Source: DASRDZ01 sp035652335
GTDB taxonomy: Bacteria > Chloroflexota > Dormibacteria > Aeolococcales > Aeolococcaceae
DNA length: 37,314 nucleotides
Direction: 5' to 3'
NCBI GenBank assembly: GCA_035652335.1
Contig: DASRDZ010000046.1
Span: 1 to 37,314, forward strand
A program made the position numbers and the translations under genes. Positions 16,745 through 24,812 of the stretch are shown here, piece after piece (the stretch's first letter is position 1; each line of letters opens with the position of its first letter). Under the pieces are notes generated by a model that ran no database searches, was not told the DNA's origin, and saw only the letters and a list, made by a program, of their open reading frames with translations.

Positions 16745-18316
16745 ATGGACCGCATGAGCCCGCTCGACGCCTCGTTCCTCCACATCGAGGACGAGAACAA
16801 CCACATGCACATCGGCTCGGTGGCGATCTTCGACGGACCGCCGCCCGAGTACGAGGACATCCTCAGCATGGTCCGCGGCAAGCTGCCGCTGGTGCCGCGC
16901 TACCGGCAGAAGGTGCGCATGGTGCCCTTCGACCTGGGCCGCCCGGTGTGGGTCGACGACGCCCACTTCCACATCGAGTACCACGTGCGCCACACCGCGC
17001 TGCCCCATCCCGGCGGCCCCGAGCAGCTGCGCAACCTGGTCGGCCGGGTGATGTCGCAGCAGCTCGACCGCAACCGGCCGCTGTGGTCGATGTGGGTGGT
17101 CGAGGGCCTGGAGGACGGTCGCTGGGCGCTGGTCTCGCAGGTCCACCACTGCATGGTCGACGGCGTCAGCGGCACCGACCTGCTGGCCGTCATGCTCGAC
17201 CTCGAGCCGAACCCCTCGCCGCCGGTGCCGGACCACTGGCAGCCGCAGGCCGAGCCCAGCGAGCTGCGCCTCCTCGGCGACGCCGCCGTGGACTACCTGG
17301 TCACCCCGTTCGAGCAGATGCGCGGGCTGCGCCGGGTGGTGCGCGCGCCGCGCGAGAGCCTGGCCCGCGCCGGCGAGGTGCTGGGCGCCTTCCGCTCCGT
17401 CATGGGCCTGGCCAGCACCACCGGCCTGGCCACCCTCAACGGACCGATCGGTCCGCACCGCCGCTACAACTGGGCGCGCGGCTCGCTGGCCGACGTCAAG
17501 GCGGTGCGCTCGGCGCTGGGCGGCACCGTCAACGACGTGGTGCTGGCGGCGATCACCCGCGGCTTCCGCGACCTGCTCATCTCCCGGGGCGGCGAGGTCG
17601 AGGGCTGCTCGGTGCGGACCATGGTGCCGGTGTCGGTGCGGCTGCCCGGCGAGCGCGGCACCTACAACAACCGGGTCTCGGCGATGTTCGCCGAGCTGCC
17701 CGTGGGCATCGAGGACCCCGGCGAGCGGCTCGACGCCATCCGCGCCCAGATGGAGGACCTCAAGGAGTCGAAGCAGGCGGTGGCCGGCGAGGTGCTCACC
17801 TCGCTGTCCGGCTTCGCGCCGCCGATGCTTCTCTCGCTGGGCATGCGCAGCGCGATGCGCTTCCCGCAGAACAACCTGCACACGGTGACCACCAACGTGC
17901 CGGGGCCGCAGTTCCCGCTCTACGCGGCGGGGCGGCAGATGCGCGAGGCCTTCCCCTACGTGCCCATCGCCAACCGGGTGCGCATCGGCATCGCCATCTT
18001 CAGCTACCTGGGCACGCTGAACTTCGGCGTCACCGGCGACTACGACACGACTCCCGACCTCGACGTGCTCACCCACGGCATCGAGGCCGGCATCCGCGAG
18101 CTGCTCGACTGCGCCGGGGTCGGGCGCGGCACCAACGGGCACGGCCACGCCAGGGTGGAGGACACCGAGGAGGTCACCCAGCCGGTGCGCGCCCGCAGGG
18201 TTGCGCCACGCCGCAAGACGGCCACGGTCACGGCGGCGCGGCGCAGCCGCGGCCGGGCGGCGTCACGAAGCGGTGCGGCACCGCAAGGCGGCAGGCGGGG
18301 ACGTCGTTCCCCGTGA
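16745..18316 (+). CDS. Wax ester synthase / diacylglycerol acyltransferase (WS/DGAT)
   Basis: A 523-residue acyltransferase that esterifies acyl-CoA to diacylglycerol or fatty alcohol. The catalytic motif HHxxxDG is intact as HHCMVDG (His134, His135, Asp139). The start region MSPLDASFLHIED is typical of the family, and the C-terminal WS/DGAT domain (about 290-460) carries NNRVSAMFAELPV and TNVPGPQFPLY. The start is ATG 16745 after GGAGGAG. Residues about 480-523 form an unusual, strongly basic low-complexity tail (RRVAPRRK, RRSRGRAASR, GGRRGRRSP) beyond the normal domain end; it could aid membrane, lipid-droplet or nucleic-acid contact (inference). Neighbours are patatin and a divergent acyl-CoA ligase. 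Confidence 0.94.
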   Translation: MDRMSPLDASFLHIEDENNHMHIGSVAIFDGPPPEYEDILSMVRGKLPLVPRYRQKVRMVPFDLGRPVWVDDAHFHIEYHVRHTALPHPGGPEQLRNLVGRVMSQQLDRNRPLWSMWVVEGLEDGRWALVSQVHHCMVDGVSGTDLLAVMLDLEPNPSPPVPDHWQPQAEPSELRLLGDAAVDYLVTPFEQMRGLRRVVRAPRESLARAGEVLGAFRSVMGLASTTGLATLNGPIGPHRRYNWARGSLADVKAVRSALGGTVNDVVLAAITRGFRDLLISRGGEVEGCSVRTMVPVSVRLPGERGTYNNRVSAMFAELPVGIEDPGERLDAIRAQMEDLKESKQAVAGEVLTSLSGFAPPMLLSLGMRSAMRFPQNNLHTVTTNVPGPQFPLYAAGRQMREAFPYVPIANRVRIGIAIFSYLGTLNFGVTGDYDTTPDLDVLTHGIEAGIRELLDCAGVGRGTNGHGHARVEDTEEVTQPVRARRVAPRRKTATVTAARRSRGRAASRSGAAPQGGRRGRRSP

Positions 18317-18317
18317 C

Positions 18318-18533
18318 ATGCACCTGGACGAGCGCCTCACCCCGCTGATCACCGAAGCCCGCTGGCACACCGTGGCATCCCTGGTCGTGCTGCCGCTGCT
18401 TCTCGTCGGGCTGGTCAGCCTGGCGGCGCTGGCCTTCGGCGCGCTGGAGATGGGGCTGGCCACGGCGCAGCGCCGCTCCCTGCCGGCGCCCGCCCTGGTG
18501 CGCCGCCTAGCCGGGAGCCCGCAGGCGTCCTGA
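18318..18533 (+). CDS. Small single-pass membrane protein, uncharacterised
   Basis: A 71-residue reading frame starting one nt after the WS/DGAT stop. Residues about 19-48 are a strongly hydrophobic segment (VASLVVLPLLLVGLVSLAALAFGALEMG), followed by a basic tail with RR pairs. It is of unknown function, and its position suggests translation with WS/DGAT. Its 3' end overlaps the end of the convergent MFS gene by 27 nt. The membrane segment argues for a real gene, but length and GC content leave doubt. Confidence 0.45.
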   Translation: MHLDERLTPLITEARWHTVASLVVLPLLLVGLVSLAALAFGALEMGLATAQRRSLPAPALVRRLAGSPQAS

Positions 18534-19865
18534 GGCGGCCGCGCAGGCCAGCCCGCCCGCCAGGGAGAGGGCGAAGACCGCGCAGAGCCCCCAGGCCAGC
18601 GGGCGCGCCGCGTCGTGGGAGACGGCGACCGCGGCGCCGCCCAACCCGGTGCCGACGATGATCCCCATCCGCCCGCTGACGAAGCGGGCCGCCATCGCGC
18701 TGGTCTCGTCGCCGCGGCCTGCGTACTCCATCGAGGCGAGCAGCAGGGTGGGGAAGGCCACGCCCACCCCGGCCCCCGCCACCGTCCAGCCGGCGTAACC
18801 GAGCCAGAGCGGCGCACCCGCGAGCAGCGAGAGGACGCAGGCGGTGCCGGCCACGAACACCGCGGAGCCGCCCAGGGTCAGCAGCGACGGCGCGTACCGC
18901 GTGATCGCCTTCGACTGCCACCAGCTCGCCAGCGACCAGGAGATCGAGACAAGGGTGACCGCAACTCCCGCCTCCGCGACGGAGACGCCGCGCACGTCGG
19001 TGAGCAGCAGGGTGATGAAGCTGTCGGCGGTGAAGAACCCGAGGTAGAGGAGGAGGTTGAGCGCCACCGCCGCGGGCGCCCCGGCGGCGGCGCGCAGCCA
19101 GCCGCGCGGCATGAGCCGCTGCATGGCGACCAGAGCCCCGGCCGCGGCGGCGGCGGCCAGCGGGATCGACCACCAGTGCGTGTTGGCGGAGGCGATGAGC
19201 CCCGCCGCCGAGGCGGCGGCCAGCAGCAGCGGCCAGGTGGGGGTGATGCGGGGCACGTCCATCGCGCCGCGCAGTCCGACCAACCCGGGGCCCGCCAGGG
19301 CGGCGGCCAGCAGCACCAGCGGCAGGACCACCACGAACACCCACCGCCACCCCACGGTGGTGGCCAGGATCGCCCCGACCGACGGCGCCACCAGGCCGCT
19401 GACCACCCAGGTCATGGTCAGCACCACCAGCATGCGCGGCCGCGCCTGGCTGGGATACGCCTTGGCGATGACGCCGTAGGCGATGGTGTACACGGCGCCG
19501 CCGCCGTAGCCCTGGATGACGCGCGCCAGCGCCAGCAACGGCATCGACGGCGCCAGAGAGCACAGCACCGTGCCGAGCGCGAAGCAGAGCATCATGCGCA
19601 CGAATGGCCTGGTGGGTCCCTCCCGGTCGGCGGCCCGCCCGGCCAGCGGGATGGAGACCAGGCCGCTGAGGAAGTAGCCGCTGAAGACGGTGCCGTAGAA
19701 CTCCACGCCGCCGAGGTCGCGCAGCACCCGCGGCATGGCCGCGACGACGACCAGCGACTGCATCCCGGCGACGAACTCGGTGAGTGCCAGCCCGGCGCTG
19801 AGCCGCCCCCGCCCCGAGCCCATCACCTCGCGCCACGAGGGCACGGAGACGCCGGGGGCTGCCAT
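18507..19865 (-). CDS. Major facilitator superfamily transporter
   Basis: A 452-residue integral membrane protein with about 12-14 hydrophobic helices. The loop after helix 2 has AGRAADREGPTRP, corresponding to the MFS motif A region (GxxxDRxGxR), and GYGGGAVYTIAYGVIAKAYP and VSGLVAPSVGAILATTVGWRWVFVVVLP match the antiporter motif C type region. This fits the drug:H+ antiporter (EmrB-like, DHA2) branch; the substrate is unknown. There is no adjacent TetR or MarR regulator. The start is ATG 19865, with a near-consensus -10 GATAAT seven nt upstream, so the transcript is probably leaderless. Confidence 0.9.
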   Translation of the reverse strand: MAAPGVSVPSWREVMGSGRGRLSAGLALTEFVAGMQSLVVVAAMPRVLRDLGGVEFYGTVFSGYFLSGLVSIPLAGRAADREGPTRPFVRMMLCFALGTVLCSLAPSMPLLALARVIQGYGGGAVYTIAYGVIAKAYPSQARPRMLVVLTMTWVVSGLVAPSVGAILATTVGWRWVFVVVLPLVLLAAALAGPGLVGLRGAMDVPRITPTWPLLLAAASAAGLIASANTHWWSIPLAAAAAAGALVAMQRLMPRGWLRAAAGAPAAVALNLLLYLGFFTADSFITLLLTDVRGVSVAEAGVAVTLVSISWSLASWWQSKAITRYAPSLLTLGGSAVFVAGTACVLSLLAGAPLWLGYAGWTVAGAGVGVAFPTLLLASMEYAGRGDETSAMAARFVSGRMGIIVGTGLGGAAVAVSHDAARPLAWGLCAVFALSLAGGLACAAASGRLRAPG

Positions 19866-19872
19866 GGGCGCG

Positions 19873-19903
19873 ATTATCCGCGCGGGCAGACGACCCCCGT
19901 CAG
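19873..19903 (-). promoter_or_regulatory. Promoter of the MFS transporter gene
   Basis: On the minus strand, CTGACG (19903-19898), a 19-bp spacer, then GATAAT (19878-19873), seven nt before the ATG at 19865. The -10 matches 5 of 6 consensus bases; the spacer is slightly long. The -35 overlaps the mscL stop codon. Confidence 0.5.
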
Positions 19904-20316
19904 GCGGCCGGCGCGGCGGGCTGGGCCGCGGTGCAGTAGGCGCAGCGCCGCGCCGCCGCCGGGATCACGCTCAGGCATTCCGGGCACTTGGTGGTGTCCG
20001 GCTCGGGCGCGGGCTCGCGCCGGGCACGCGCCGTCAGCATGTTGACCGGCTTGACCACGAAGAAGAACAGCGCGGCGGCCACCAGCACGAAGGCGACCAC
20101 GGCGTTGATGAAGTCGCCGTAGGTGAACTTGGCGCCGTTGACGGTGAAGATCAAGCCGCTGAAGTCCTGCTTGCCGAAGATCGCGGCGATCAGCGGGGTG
20201 AGCAGGTCCCTGACCAGCGCGTTGACCACCGCCGTGAAGGCGGCGCCGATGACGATGCCGACCGCCAGGTCGACGACGCTGCCCCGCAAGACGAACGTCT
20301 TGAACTCTCTGAGCAT
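19900..20316 (-). CDS. mscL: Large-conductance mechanosensitive channel MscL with C-terminal zinc ribbon
   Basis: A 138-residue channel subunit. The start MLREFKTFVLRGSVVDLAVGIVIGAAF is the MscL N-helix and first membrane helix (about 14-35); the second helix is about 68-90 (NAVVAFVLVAAALFFFVVKPVN). It opens as a homopentamer when membrane tension rises and protects against osmotic downshock. After the normal end the protein continues with a four-cysteine zinc ribbon, CPEC (111-114) and CAYC (125-128), a variant I recall from some high-GC and Chloroflexota-type MscL. A good ribosome site, AGGAGG, lies nine nt before ATG 20316. The promoter carries an inverted repeat. The gene is followed by the MFS gene, which has its own promoter. 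Confidence 0.96.
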   Translation of the reverse strand: MLREFKTFVLRGSVVDLAVGIVIGAAFTAVVNALVRDLLTPLIAAIFGKQDFSGLIFTVNGAKFTYGDFINAVVAFVLVAAALFFFVVKPVNMLTARARREPAPEPDTTKCPECLSVIPAAARRCAYCTAAQPAAPAA

Positions 20317-20329
20317 CAGTGACTACCTC

Positions 20330-20374
20330 CTGCCGATACTCCGGCAGTATGGGTCAGTGACGGCCGAAAGTCAT
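20330..20374 (-). promoter_or_regulatory. mscL: mscL promoter with overlapping inverted repeat
   Basis: On the minus strand, ATGACT (20374-20369), a 17-bp spacer, then CATACT (20351-20346). The perfect inverted repeat CTGCCG-6 nt-CGGCAG (20330-20347) overlaps the end of the -10, the expected start site near 20339 and the first bases of the AGGAGG site. Such placement fits a repressor operator, or a hairpin at the ribosome site. Confidence 0.5.
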
Positions 20375-21537
20375 GGGGTGCGGACGGCGATCATGGGCAC
20401 CAGCTGCTCCCGCGCCGTCATCGACCCGTGGTGGCCGACCATGCGGCTGTGCGCCGGGTCGACGGCGCGCTGCATGACCCCCACACGTCCGTACGCGGCG
20501 GCGACCACCTCGCCGATGCGCGGCCGCACCCGGTCCGGCACCGAGGGGCCGAACCAGCCGCCCGCGATCGCCTCCTCGCGCTCGACCACCCACATGCGGT
20601 CGCCGAGCAGCTCGCGCCAGGCGGCGAGCACCTCGCCGGTGGCCCCCGGCTCCGTGTACACGTGCCGGGCCCGCGCCTCGCCGCCGAGCGCGCGCACCCC
20701 CGCCAGCAGCGCCGGCACGTCACCGACGTCGACGTGGTCCTCGTGGCGGAGGTCGACCATGCCGTGGTCCCCGGTGACCACGAGGAGCGCGCCCGCCGGG
20801 AGGCGCCCGGCCAGGGTGGCGAGCGCGGCGTCGACCTCGGCGAGCTGGAGACGCCAGGCGTCGGAGTCGACGCCGCGGATGTGGCCGAGCAGGTCGAGGT
20901 CGGCGTGGTACGCGTAGACCAGCTGTGTTCCCGGCTCGGCCAGCGTCTGCGCGGTCACCGCCACCAGGTCGGCGAGGCTGAAGGCGGGCCGGTAGGTCCC
21001 CCCGCGGAGCACGGCGCGGGTCATCCCGGAGTGGGCGTGCTGGCGCGGGCCGACGAGGGTGACCGCGACGCCCGCGGCGGCCGCCCGCTCGAAGGCGGTG
21101 GCCTCCGGCTGGAGCTGCTCGGGGACCACCCGGTGGAGCAGGTCGCCGCCGTCGCCGCCGGGCTGGAGGCCGTAGGGCGCCCAGGTGAGGTTGTTCATCG
21201 GCACCGGCTGTCCCGGGACCAGCATGGTGTACCCGACCAGCCCGTGCTCGCCCGGCGGGCGCCCCGTGCCCAGCGAGGCCAGGCTGGCGGCGGTGGTCGC
21301 CGGGAAGCCGGCGGTCAGCGCCGTCCCCCCGCATGCGGTGAGGAACGGCGCCTCGGCGGCATGCTCTGCGACCAGCTCGGCGCCCAGCCCGTCGATGACG
21401 GCGACGCACACCGAGGCGGCCGGCTCGACGCCGAGCGGGTTGGCGAACCCCGGCGCGCCCAGGGCGCTGAGCAGCGAGGGGACGAGGTCGGCGAGGGCGG
21501 CGCTGCCGTAGCGCGGCAGCGGGACCGGCGGCGGCAC
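20371..21537 (-). CDS. Type I phosphodiesterase / nucleotide pyrophosphatase (alkaline phosphatase superfamily)
   Basis: A 388-residue protein. The metal and nucleophile elements of the superfamily are present: Asp49 in VIDGLGAE, Thr in FPATTAAS (81-82), HADLDLLGH, and TGDHGMVD, followed by a late His region (MVGHHGSM). It would hydrolyse phosphodiester or phosphate ester bonds with two metals. No signal peptide is seen, so it may be cytoplasmic, unlike many relatives. The GTG at 21537 is chosen as start; it lies 23 nt after the upstream gene's stop, and start assignment is uncertain because no strong ribosome site exists. It is last in a four-gene minus-strand run. Confidence 0.87.
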   Translation of the reverse strand: MPPPVPLPRYGSAALADLVPSLLSALGAPGFANPLGVEPAASVCVAVIDGLGAELVAEHAAEAPFLTACGGTALTAGFPATTAASLASLGTGRPPGEHGLVGYTMLVPGQPVPMNNLTWAPYGLQPGGDGGDLLHRVVPEQLQPEATAFERAAAAGVAVTLVGPRQHAHSGMTRAVLRGGTYRPAFSLADLVAVTAQTLAEPGTQLVYAYHADLDLLGHIRGVDSDAWRLQLAEVDAALATLAGRLPAGALLVVTGDHGMVDLRHEDHVDVGDVPALLAGVRALGGEARARHVYTEPGATGEVLAAWRELLGDRMWVVEREEAIAGGWFGPSVPDRVRPRIGEVVAAAYGRVGVMQRAVDPAHSRMVGHHGSMTAREQLVPMIAVRTP

Positions 21538-21560
21538 CTGGGCGCGGCCCGGCCGGGCGC

Positions 21561-22208
21561 TCAGCTGGCCGCCGGGGTGCGCGGGCGGAGCAGCCACCAG
21601 GCCTGCTCCGGGAAGCGCTCGACCAGCTCGTCGGGCACCTGCGGCGGCTCCGCCGAGCGCTGCGGGATCCAGCGGGCGAAGATCTCGCGGAAGAGCTGCA
21701 TGCAGGTGTCGAGCGGCAGGGCGAGCCGCTCCAGCCGGGCGCTCTCCTCGTGCAGCACCGCCTCGATGTCCACCAGGAAGCGGCGGCAGACATCCTCCAG
21801 CCCGGCCGTCGCCGCCTCGACGCTGCCGCCCCCGCTGGGGTGCTCGAAGACCTGGAGCTGGCGCGCCTTGGCCCGCCAGAGCTCCTCGGTGATGCGGCCG
21901 AGCTTCTCCTCCAGCACCGCGGTGAGCGCCTCCGCTTCGGCGACCAGGCGCTCGCGCTCGGGATCGGCCCAGCGCCGGCGGTCGTCGGCGGTGCCCACGG
22001 CGCACTGCGCGTAGTAGCGGCCGGGGACGGCGGCGGAGCCGACCTGGAGGTGCTGGCAGGTCCGCTCCGGCTTCAGCGGCCGGTAGCGCGAGTCGAAGGG
22101 CATGAGCCGCGCCGAGCGGTACGCCGGGCAGTCGCGGAAGCCGGGCGGGAAGGGTCGGGGATACGGGCACGCATCGTCGGGTCTGCTCGACATGGGCGGT
22201 TGGCGCAT
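21561..22208 (-). CDS. Conserved hypothetical protein with N-terminal cysteine pattern
   Basis: A 215-residue protein with start ATG 22208 behind GGAG at eight-nt spacing (a second in-frame ATG at 22193 is possible). Residues 12-75 contain four cysteines in the order CPYPRPFPPGF, CPAY, TCQHL and QCAVG, which could hold a metal or a disulfide pair. Residues 80-200 are helical and acidic (LTAVLEEKLGRITEELW and similar). I associate the CPYxRPFPxGF-CPA pattern with uncharacterised proteins of Chloroflexota/Actinomycetota-like genomes (recalled, not searched). It lies between an acyl-CoA ligase and a phosphodiesterase in one run. I give no function. Confidence 0.78.
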   Translation of the reverse strand: MRQPPMSSRPDDACPYPRPFPPGFRDCPAYRSARLMPFDSRYRPLKPERTCQHLQVGSAAVPGRYYAQCAVGTADDRRRWADPERERLVAEAEALTAVLEEKLGRITEELWRAKARQLQVFEHPSGGGSVEAATAGLEDVCRRFLVDIEAVLHEESARLERLALPLDTCMQLFREIFARWIPQRSAEPPQVPDELVERFPEQAWWLLRPRTPAAS

Positions 22209-22240
22209 TGTGCCCGCTCCACTGCCGCGCCGTCCCGAGA

Positions 22241-23773
22241 TCACCGATCTGCCAGCGCCGGCACCGTCTCGGCGAGCACCTCGCGCAGCTCGTGCTTGCG
22301 CACCTTCCCGGACGCCGTCCGCGGCAGCTCGGCGAGGACGTACCAGCGGCGCGGACGCTTGTAGGCGGCCAGCCGCGCGGCGCAGCGGGCGCGCAGCTCC
22401 GCGGGCACGTCGCCGCCGTTGCGGCCGGGGCGGAGCACCAGGGCGGCGGCGACCTCCTCGCCGAGGTCCGCGTCGGGCAGCCCGACCACGGCGCACTCGG
22501 CGACGGCCGCATGGCCTTCGAGGACATGCTCCACCTCCCTCGCTGGGACGTTGTAGCCGCCGCGGATGATCAGGTCCTTGAGCCGCCCGCTCAGCACCAC
22601 CCGGCCGTCGGCCTCGACGCGACCGAGGTCGCCGGTGCGCATGAAGCCGCCCTGGAGCACCTCCGCGGTGGCCCGGCGGCTGCCCGCATAGCCGAGGAAC
22701 ATGCTGGGAGCCGCAGCCTCCAGCTCCCCGTGCTCGGCGCCCCCGCGGACGCGGACCGCGACGTTCCAGAGCGGCCGGCCGACCTCGCCCGGGACGCCGC
22801 CGTCCGGCGGCACCTCGCGCATGGTCAGAGGCGAGACCTCGGTCATCCCGTAGCGCTCGACGACGCGCGTGCACAGCACGTTGTGGACAGTATTGGCCAG
22901 ATCGACAGGCAGCGGCGCGCCGCTGACGACGGTGAGTCGCAGCGTCCGCGGCCTCTCGGTTGCGGCGGCGACGAGACGCGAGACCATCGTCGGCACCGCC
23001 TGCACCACCGTCACCGCGTGCTCGTCGATGACGCGCAGCGCCTCGGCGGCGTCGAAACGCGGCATCAGGGCGACACCCGCGCCGGCGACCATCGAGGCGT
23101 TGAGCACCGCGCTCATCCCGAAGCTGTGGGGGAGGGGCAGCGCGCCCAGCTGCACGTCGTTCTCGTCGAGATGGAGCATCTCCCCGGCGACGGCGCGCGC
23201 GTTGAACAGCAGCCCGGCGTGCGAGTGCAGCGCGCCGCGCGGCGTGCCCGTGGTGCCGCTGGTGTTGAGGATGACCGCGGGGGTGCTGGGCATGACCGGT
23301 CGCGGCGGCTGCGTCGCGTGCTCGGTCAGGGTGTCGAGCTGCAGCTCGCCGCGCTGCGGTGCGGCGCCGTCCTCGCGCAGGACGAGGAGGGCGGCGCCTG
23401 TCCCCGCCAGGCGAGCGGCGGCGCGGGCGTGCTGCGCGTGCTCCGCGTCGGCGGCGACGAGAGCGACGCGCAGCCGGCGGAGGTTCTGGGCCAGGTCTGC
23501 CACGGGTGCGGTGGTGGGCAGCGGCACGGCCACCGCCAGGGCGCGCAGGGCGCCGTAGTAGAGGACGGGGAAGGCCAGGCCGTTGCCGGAGCAGATCGCC
23601 ACCCGGTCACCGGGTCTGACCCCGCGACGCGCCAGCCGGGCGGCGACCCCGGCGGCCGCGCGGTCGAGCTGCGCGAAGGTGAGGCCGCCGCGCCCCCGGT
23701 CGGCCGTGCGCAGCGCCACCGCGTCGGGCGCGCGCAGCGACGCGGTCCAGGGGAGGGCTGCGAGGGTGAGCAC
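22241..23773 (-). CDS. Acyl-CoA synthetase / AMP-dependent ligase (second copy)
   Basis: A 510-residue adenylate-forming enzyme. It has the phosphate loop NTSGTTGTPRGALHSH, the adenine motif YGMTEVSP, TGDLGRVEADGRVVLSGRLKD with the following RGGYN hinge, and the catalytic Lys in LPRTASGKVRK. It is clearly divergent from the ligase at 14155-15702 in the substrate-pocket region, so it probably uses another acid. The GTG at 23773 is the only sensible start near the family N-terminus; it lies 13 nt after the upstream stop, with no ribosome site, so translational coupling is likely. There are 32 nt to the next gene in the run. Confidence 0.92.
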   Translation of the reverse strand: MLTLAALPWTASLRAPDAVALRTADRGRGGLTFAQLDRAAAGVAARLARRGVRPGDRVAICSGNGLAFPVLYYGALRALAVAVPLPTTAPVADLAQNLRRLRVALVAADAEHAQHARAAARLAGTGAALLVLREDGAAPQRGELQLDTLTEHATQPPRPVMPSTPAVILNTSGTTGTPRGALHSHAGLLFNARAVAGEMLHLDENDVQLGALPLPHSFGMSAVLNASMVAGAGVALMPRFDAAEALRVIDEHAVTVVQAVPTMVSRLVAAATERPRTLRLTVVSGAPLPVDLANTVHNVLCTRVVERYGMTEVSPLTMREVPPDGGVPGEVGRPLWNVAVRVRGGAEHGELEAAAPSMFLGYAGSRRATAEVLQGGFMRTGDLGRVEADGRVVLSGRLKDLIIRGGYNVPAREVEHVLEGHAAVAECAVVGLPDADLGEEVAAALVLRPGRNGGDVPAELRARCAARLAAYKRPRRWYVLAELPRTASGKVRKHELREVLAETVPALADR

Positions 23774-23786
23774 CGGCGCGCCGGGG

Positions 23787-24422
23787 TCAGCGCAGGAAAT
23801 AGGCCGCGGGCCGCTCGTCGGTGCTGTCGACGCGATCCGAGGCGCGCTCCAGGATGCGCCGGATCTGCTGGCCGCTCTCCGTCCCGCCGAGCTGCTGGCG
23901 GATGCGGGCGACGCTCAGGGGATGGCCGGCCCGGGCGAGCACGTCGAAGACGCGGTCCTCCAGCGATGCGCTCCCGTTGCGCCCATGGCGGACCCGGCCG
24001 TTGGCCCGCTGCGCCTTGGGCGGTGCCGGCGGCTCCTCCTCCTCGTCGGGTTCGCCTTCGTGCGTCTCCGCCTCGCGCGGCGGGGGAGGCATCGAGATCG
24101 ATGCCGGCCGTGCGTGCGGCGCGGTCTCGCCACCGAGCCGGGCGAACAGCCCCGGCAGGTCGTCGAGCGTCTGGCGGACGAAGTCCGGGCTGCCGTGCAC
24201 CTCGACCTCGCGCTCCCCCTCCCGGAGCCGCACGCTGTGGACGGGGCCGCCACCACCCGGCGTGAACGGCCGCGGCGCGAACGGCGGCCGCGGCCCCGCA
24301 TCCCGCGGCGGCCCGCCGGGCCCGCCGAAGCTGCGGCGCGGGCCGCCTCCGAACCCGCCAGGACCGGTATGGCGGTCGCGAGCTGGACGCGGCGGGCCGC
24401 CGGCGTGGCGTTCGGGAGGCAT
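23787..24422 (-). CDS. Gly/Pro/Arg-rich protein with C-terminal winged-helix-like domain
   Basis: A 211-residue protein. Residues 1-58 are low-complexity, with GGPPRPARDR, GPGGFGGGPRR and PFAPRPF stretches like RGG-type RNA- or DNA-binding tails. Residues 60-97 form a small alpha/beta element (VHSVRLREGEREVEVHGSPDFVRQTLDDLPGLF). An acidic Pro-rich linker (110-140) follows. Residues 148-211 (SLEDRVFDVLARAGHPLSVARIRQQLGG to RPAAYFLR) look like a winged helix. It is not a family I recognise. Start ATG 24422 has a -10-like TAGACT (24437-24432) nine nt upstream. It is first in a run with the ligase, hypothetical and phosphodiesterase genes. A nucleic-acid-binding role is inferred only from composition and fold. 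Confidence 0.75.
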   Translation of the reverse strand: MPPERHAGGPPRPARDRHTGPGGFGGGPRRSFGGPGGPPRDAGPRPPFAPRPFTPGGGGPVHSVRLREGEREVEVHGSPDFVRQTLDDLPGLFARLGGETAPHARPASISMPPPPREAETHEGEPDEEEEPPAPPKAQRANGRVRHGRNGSASLEDRVFDVLARAGHPLSVARIRQQLGGTESGQQIRRILERASDRVDSTDERPAAYFLR

Positions 24423-24465
24423 GGGACGGCCAGTCTACGCCGCGCAACGCCCGGCGGCGCGACCC

Positions 24466-24503
24466 GGCGGCGTCAGCCGCCACCGGCGAGCTTCAGCTCG
24501 CCG
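24466..24503. other. Two adjacent perfect stem-loops
   Basis: GGCGGC-GTCA-GCCGCC (24466-24481) and CGGCGAGC-TTCA-GCTCGCCG (24484-24503). Both have four-base loops sharing TCA. They sit in the 390-bp gap 24423-24812, directly before the 91-bp tandem repeat, and belong to no gene. Confidence 0.7.
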
Positions 24504-24509
24504 AGGGTG

Positions 24510-24691
24510 GGTCAGGCGCCGCGCGGGCCGAAGCCCGTGCGTCGCCGCAGGGCGGGATCTGCCCGCCCTGTCTGCTCGCCAGGGCGAGCGAAATAACCCG
24601 GGTCAGGCGCCGCGCGGGCCGAAGCCCGTGCGTCGCCGCAGGGCGGGATCTGCCCGCCCTGTCTGCTCGCCAAGGCGAGCGAAAGAACCCG
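24510..24691. repeat. 91-bp tandem direct duplication rich in hairpins
   Basis: Unit 1 is 24510-24600 and unit 2 is 24601-24691; they differ at only a few bases near the 3' end (CAGGGCG against CAAGGCG, AAATAA against AAAGAA). Each unit can fold three stems: GGGC-CGAA-GCCC, AGGGCGG...CCGCCCT and GCTCGCC-AG/AA-GGCGAGC. No open frame or mobile-element end is seen. From 24692 to 24812 I see nothing definite except the leader of the next gene. Confidence 0.9.
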
Positions 24692-24812
24692 CCCCAAGAA
24701 GCCCCAGAGCAAGCTCCAGACCTGGACTAATCCCGTCACCCTGCCGCAAGATCCTTGTGACGCTGGCGTTACAGCCAGAGAGGGCAGCCAACCGGCCGTC
24801 GCCGGGATTGAC

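Noticed and set aside
17441..17454. Perfect palindrome GGACCGATCGGTCC as an operator
   Set aside because: It lies inside the WS/DGAT coding region at ordinary codons, far from any start. Chance is more likely.
24510..24691. Insertion sequence or transposon remnant
   Set aside because: There is no transposase fragment, no terminal inverted repeats and no flanking target duplication; it is only a tandem duplication of a hairpin-rich unit.
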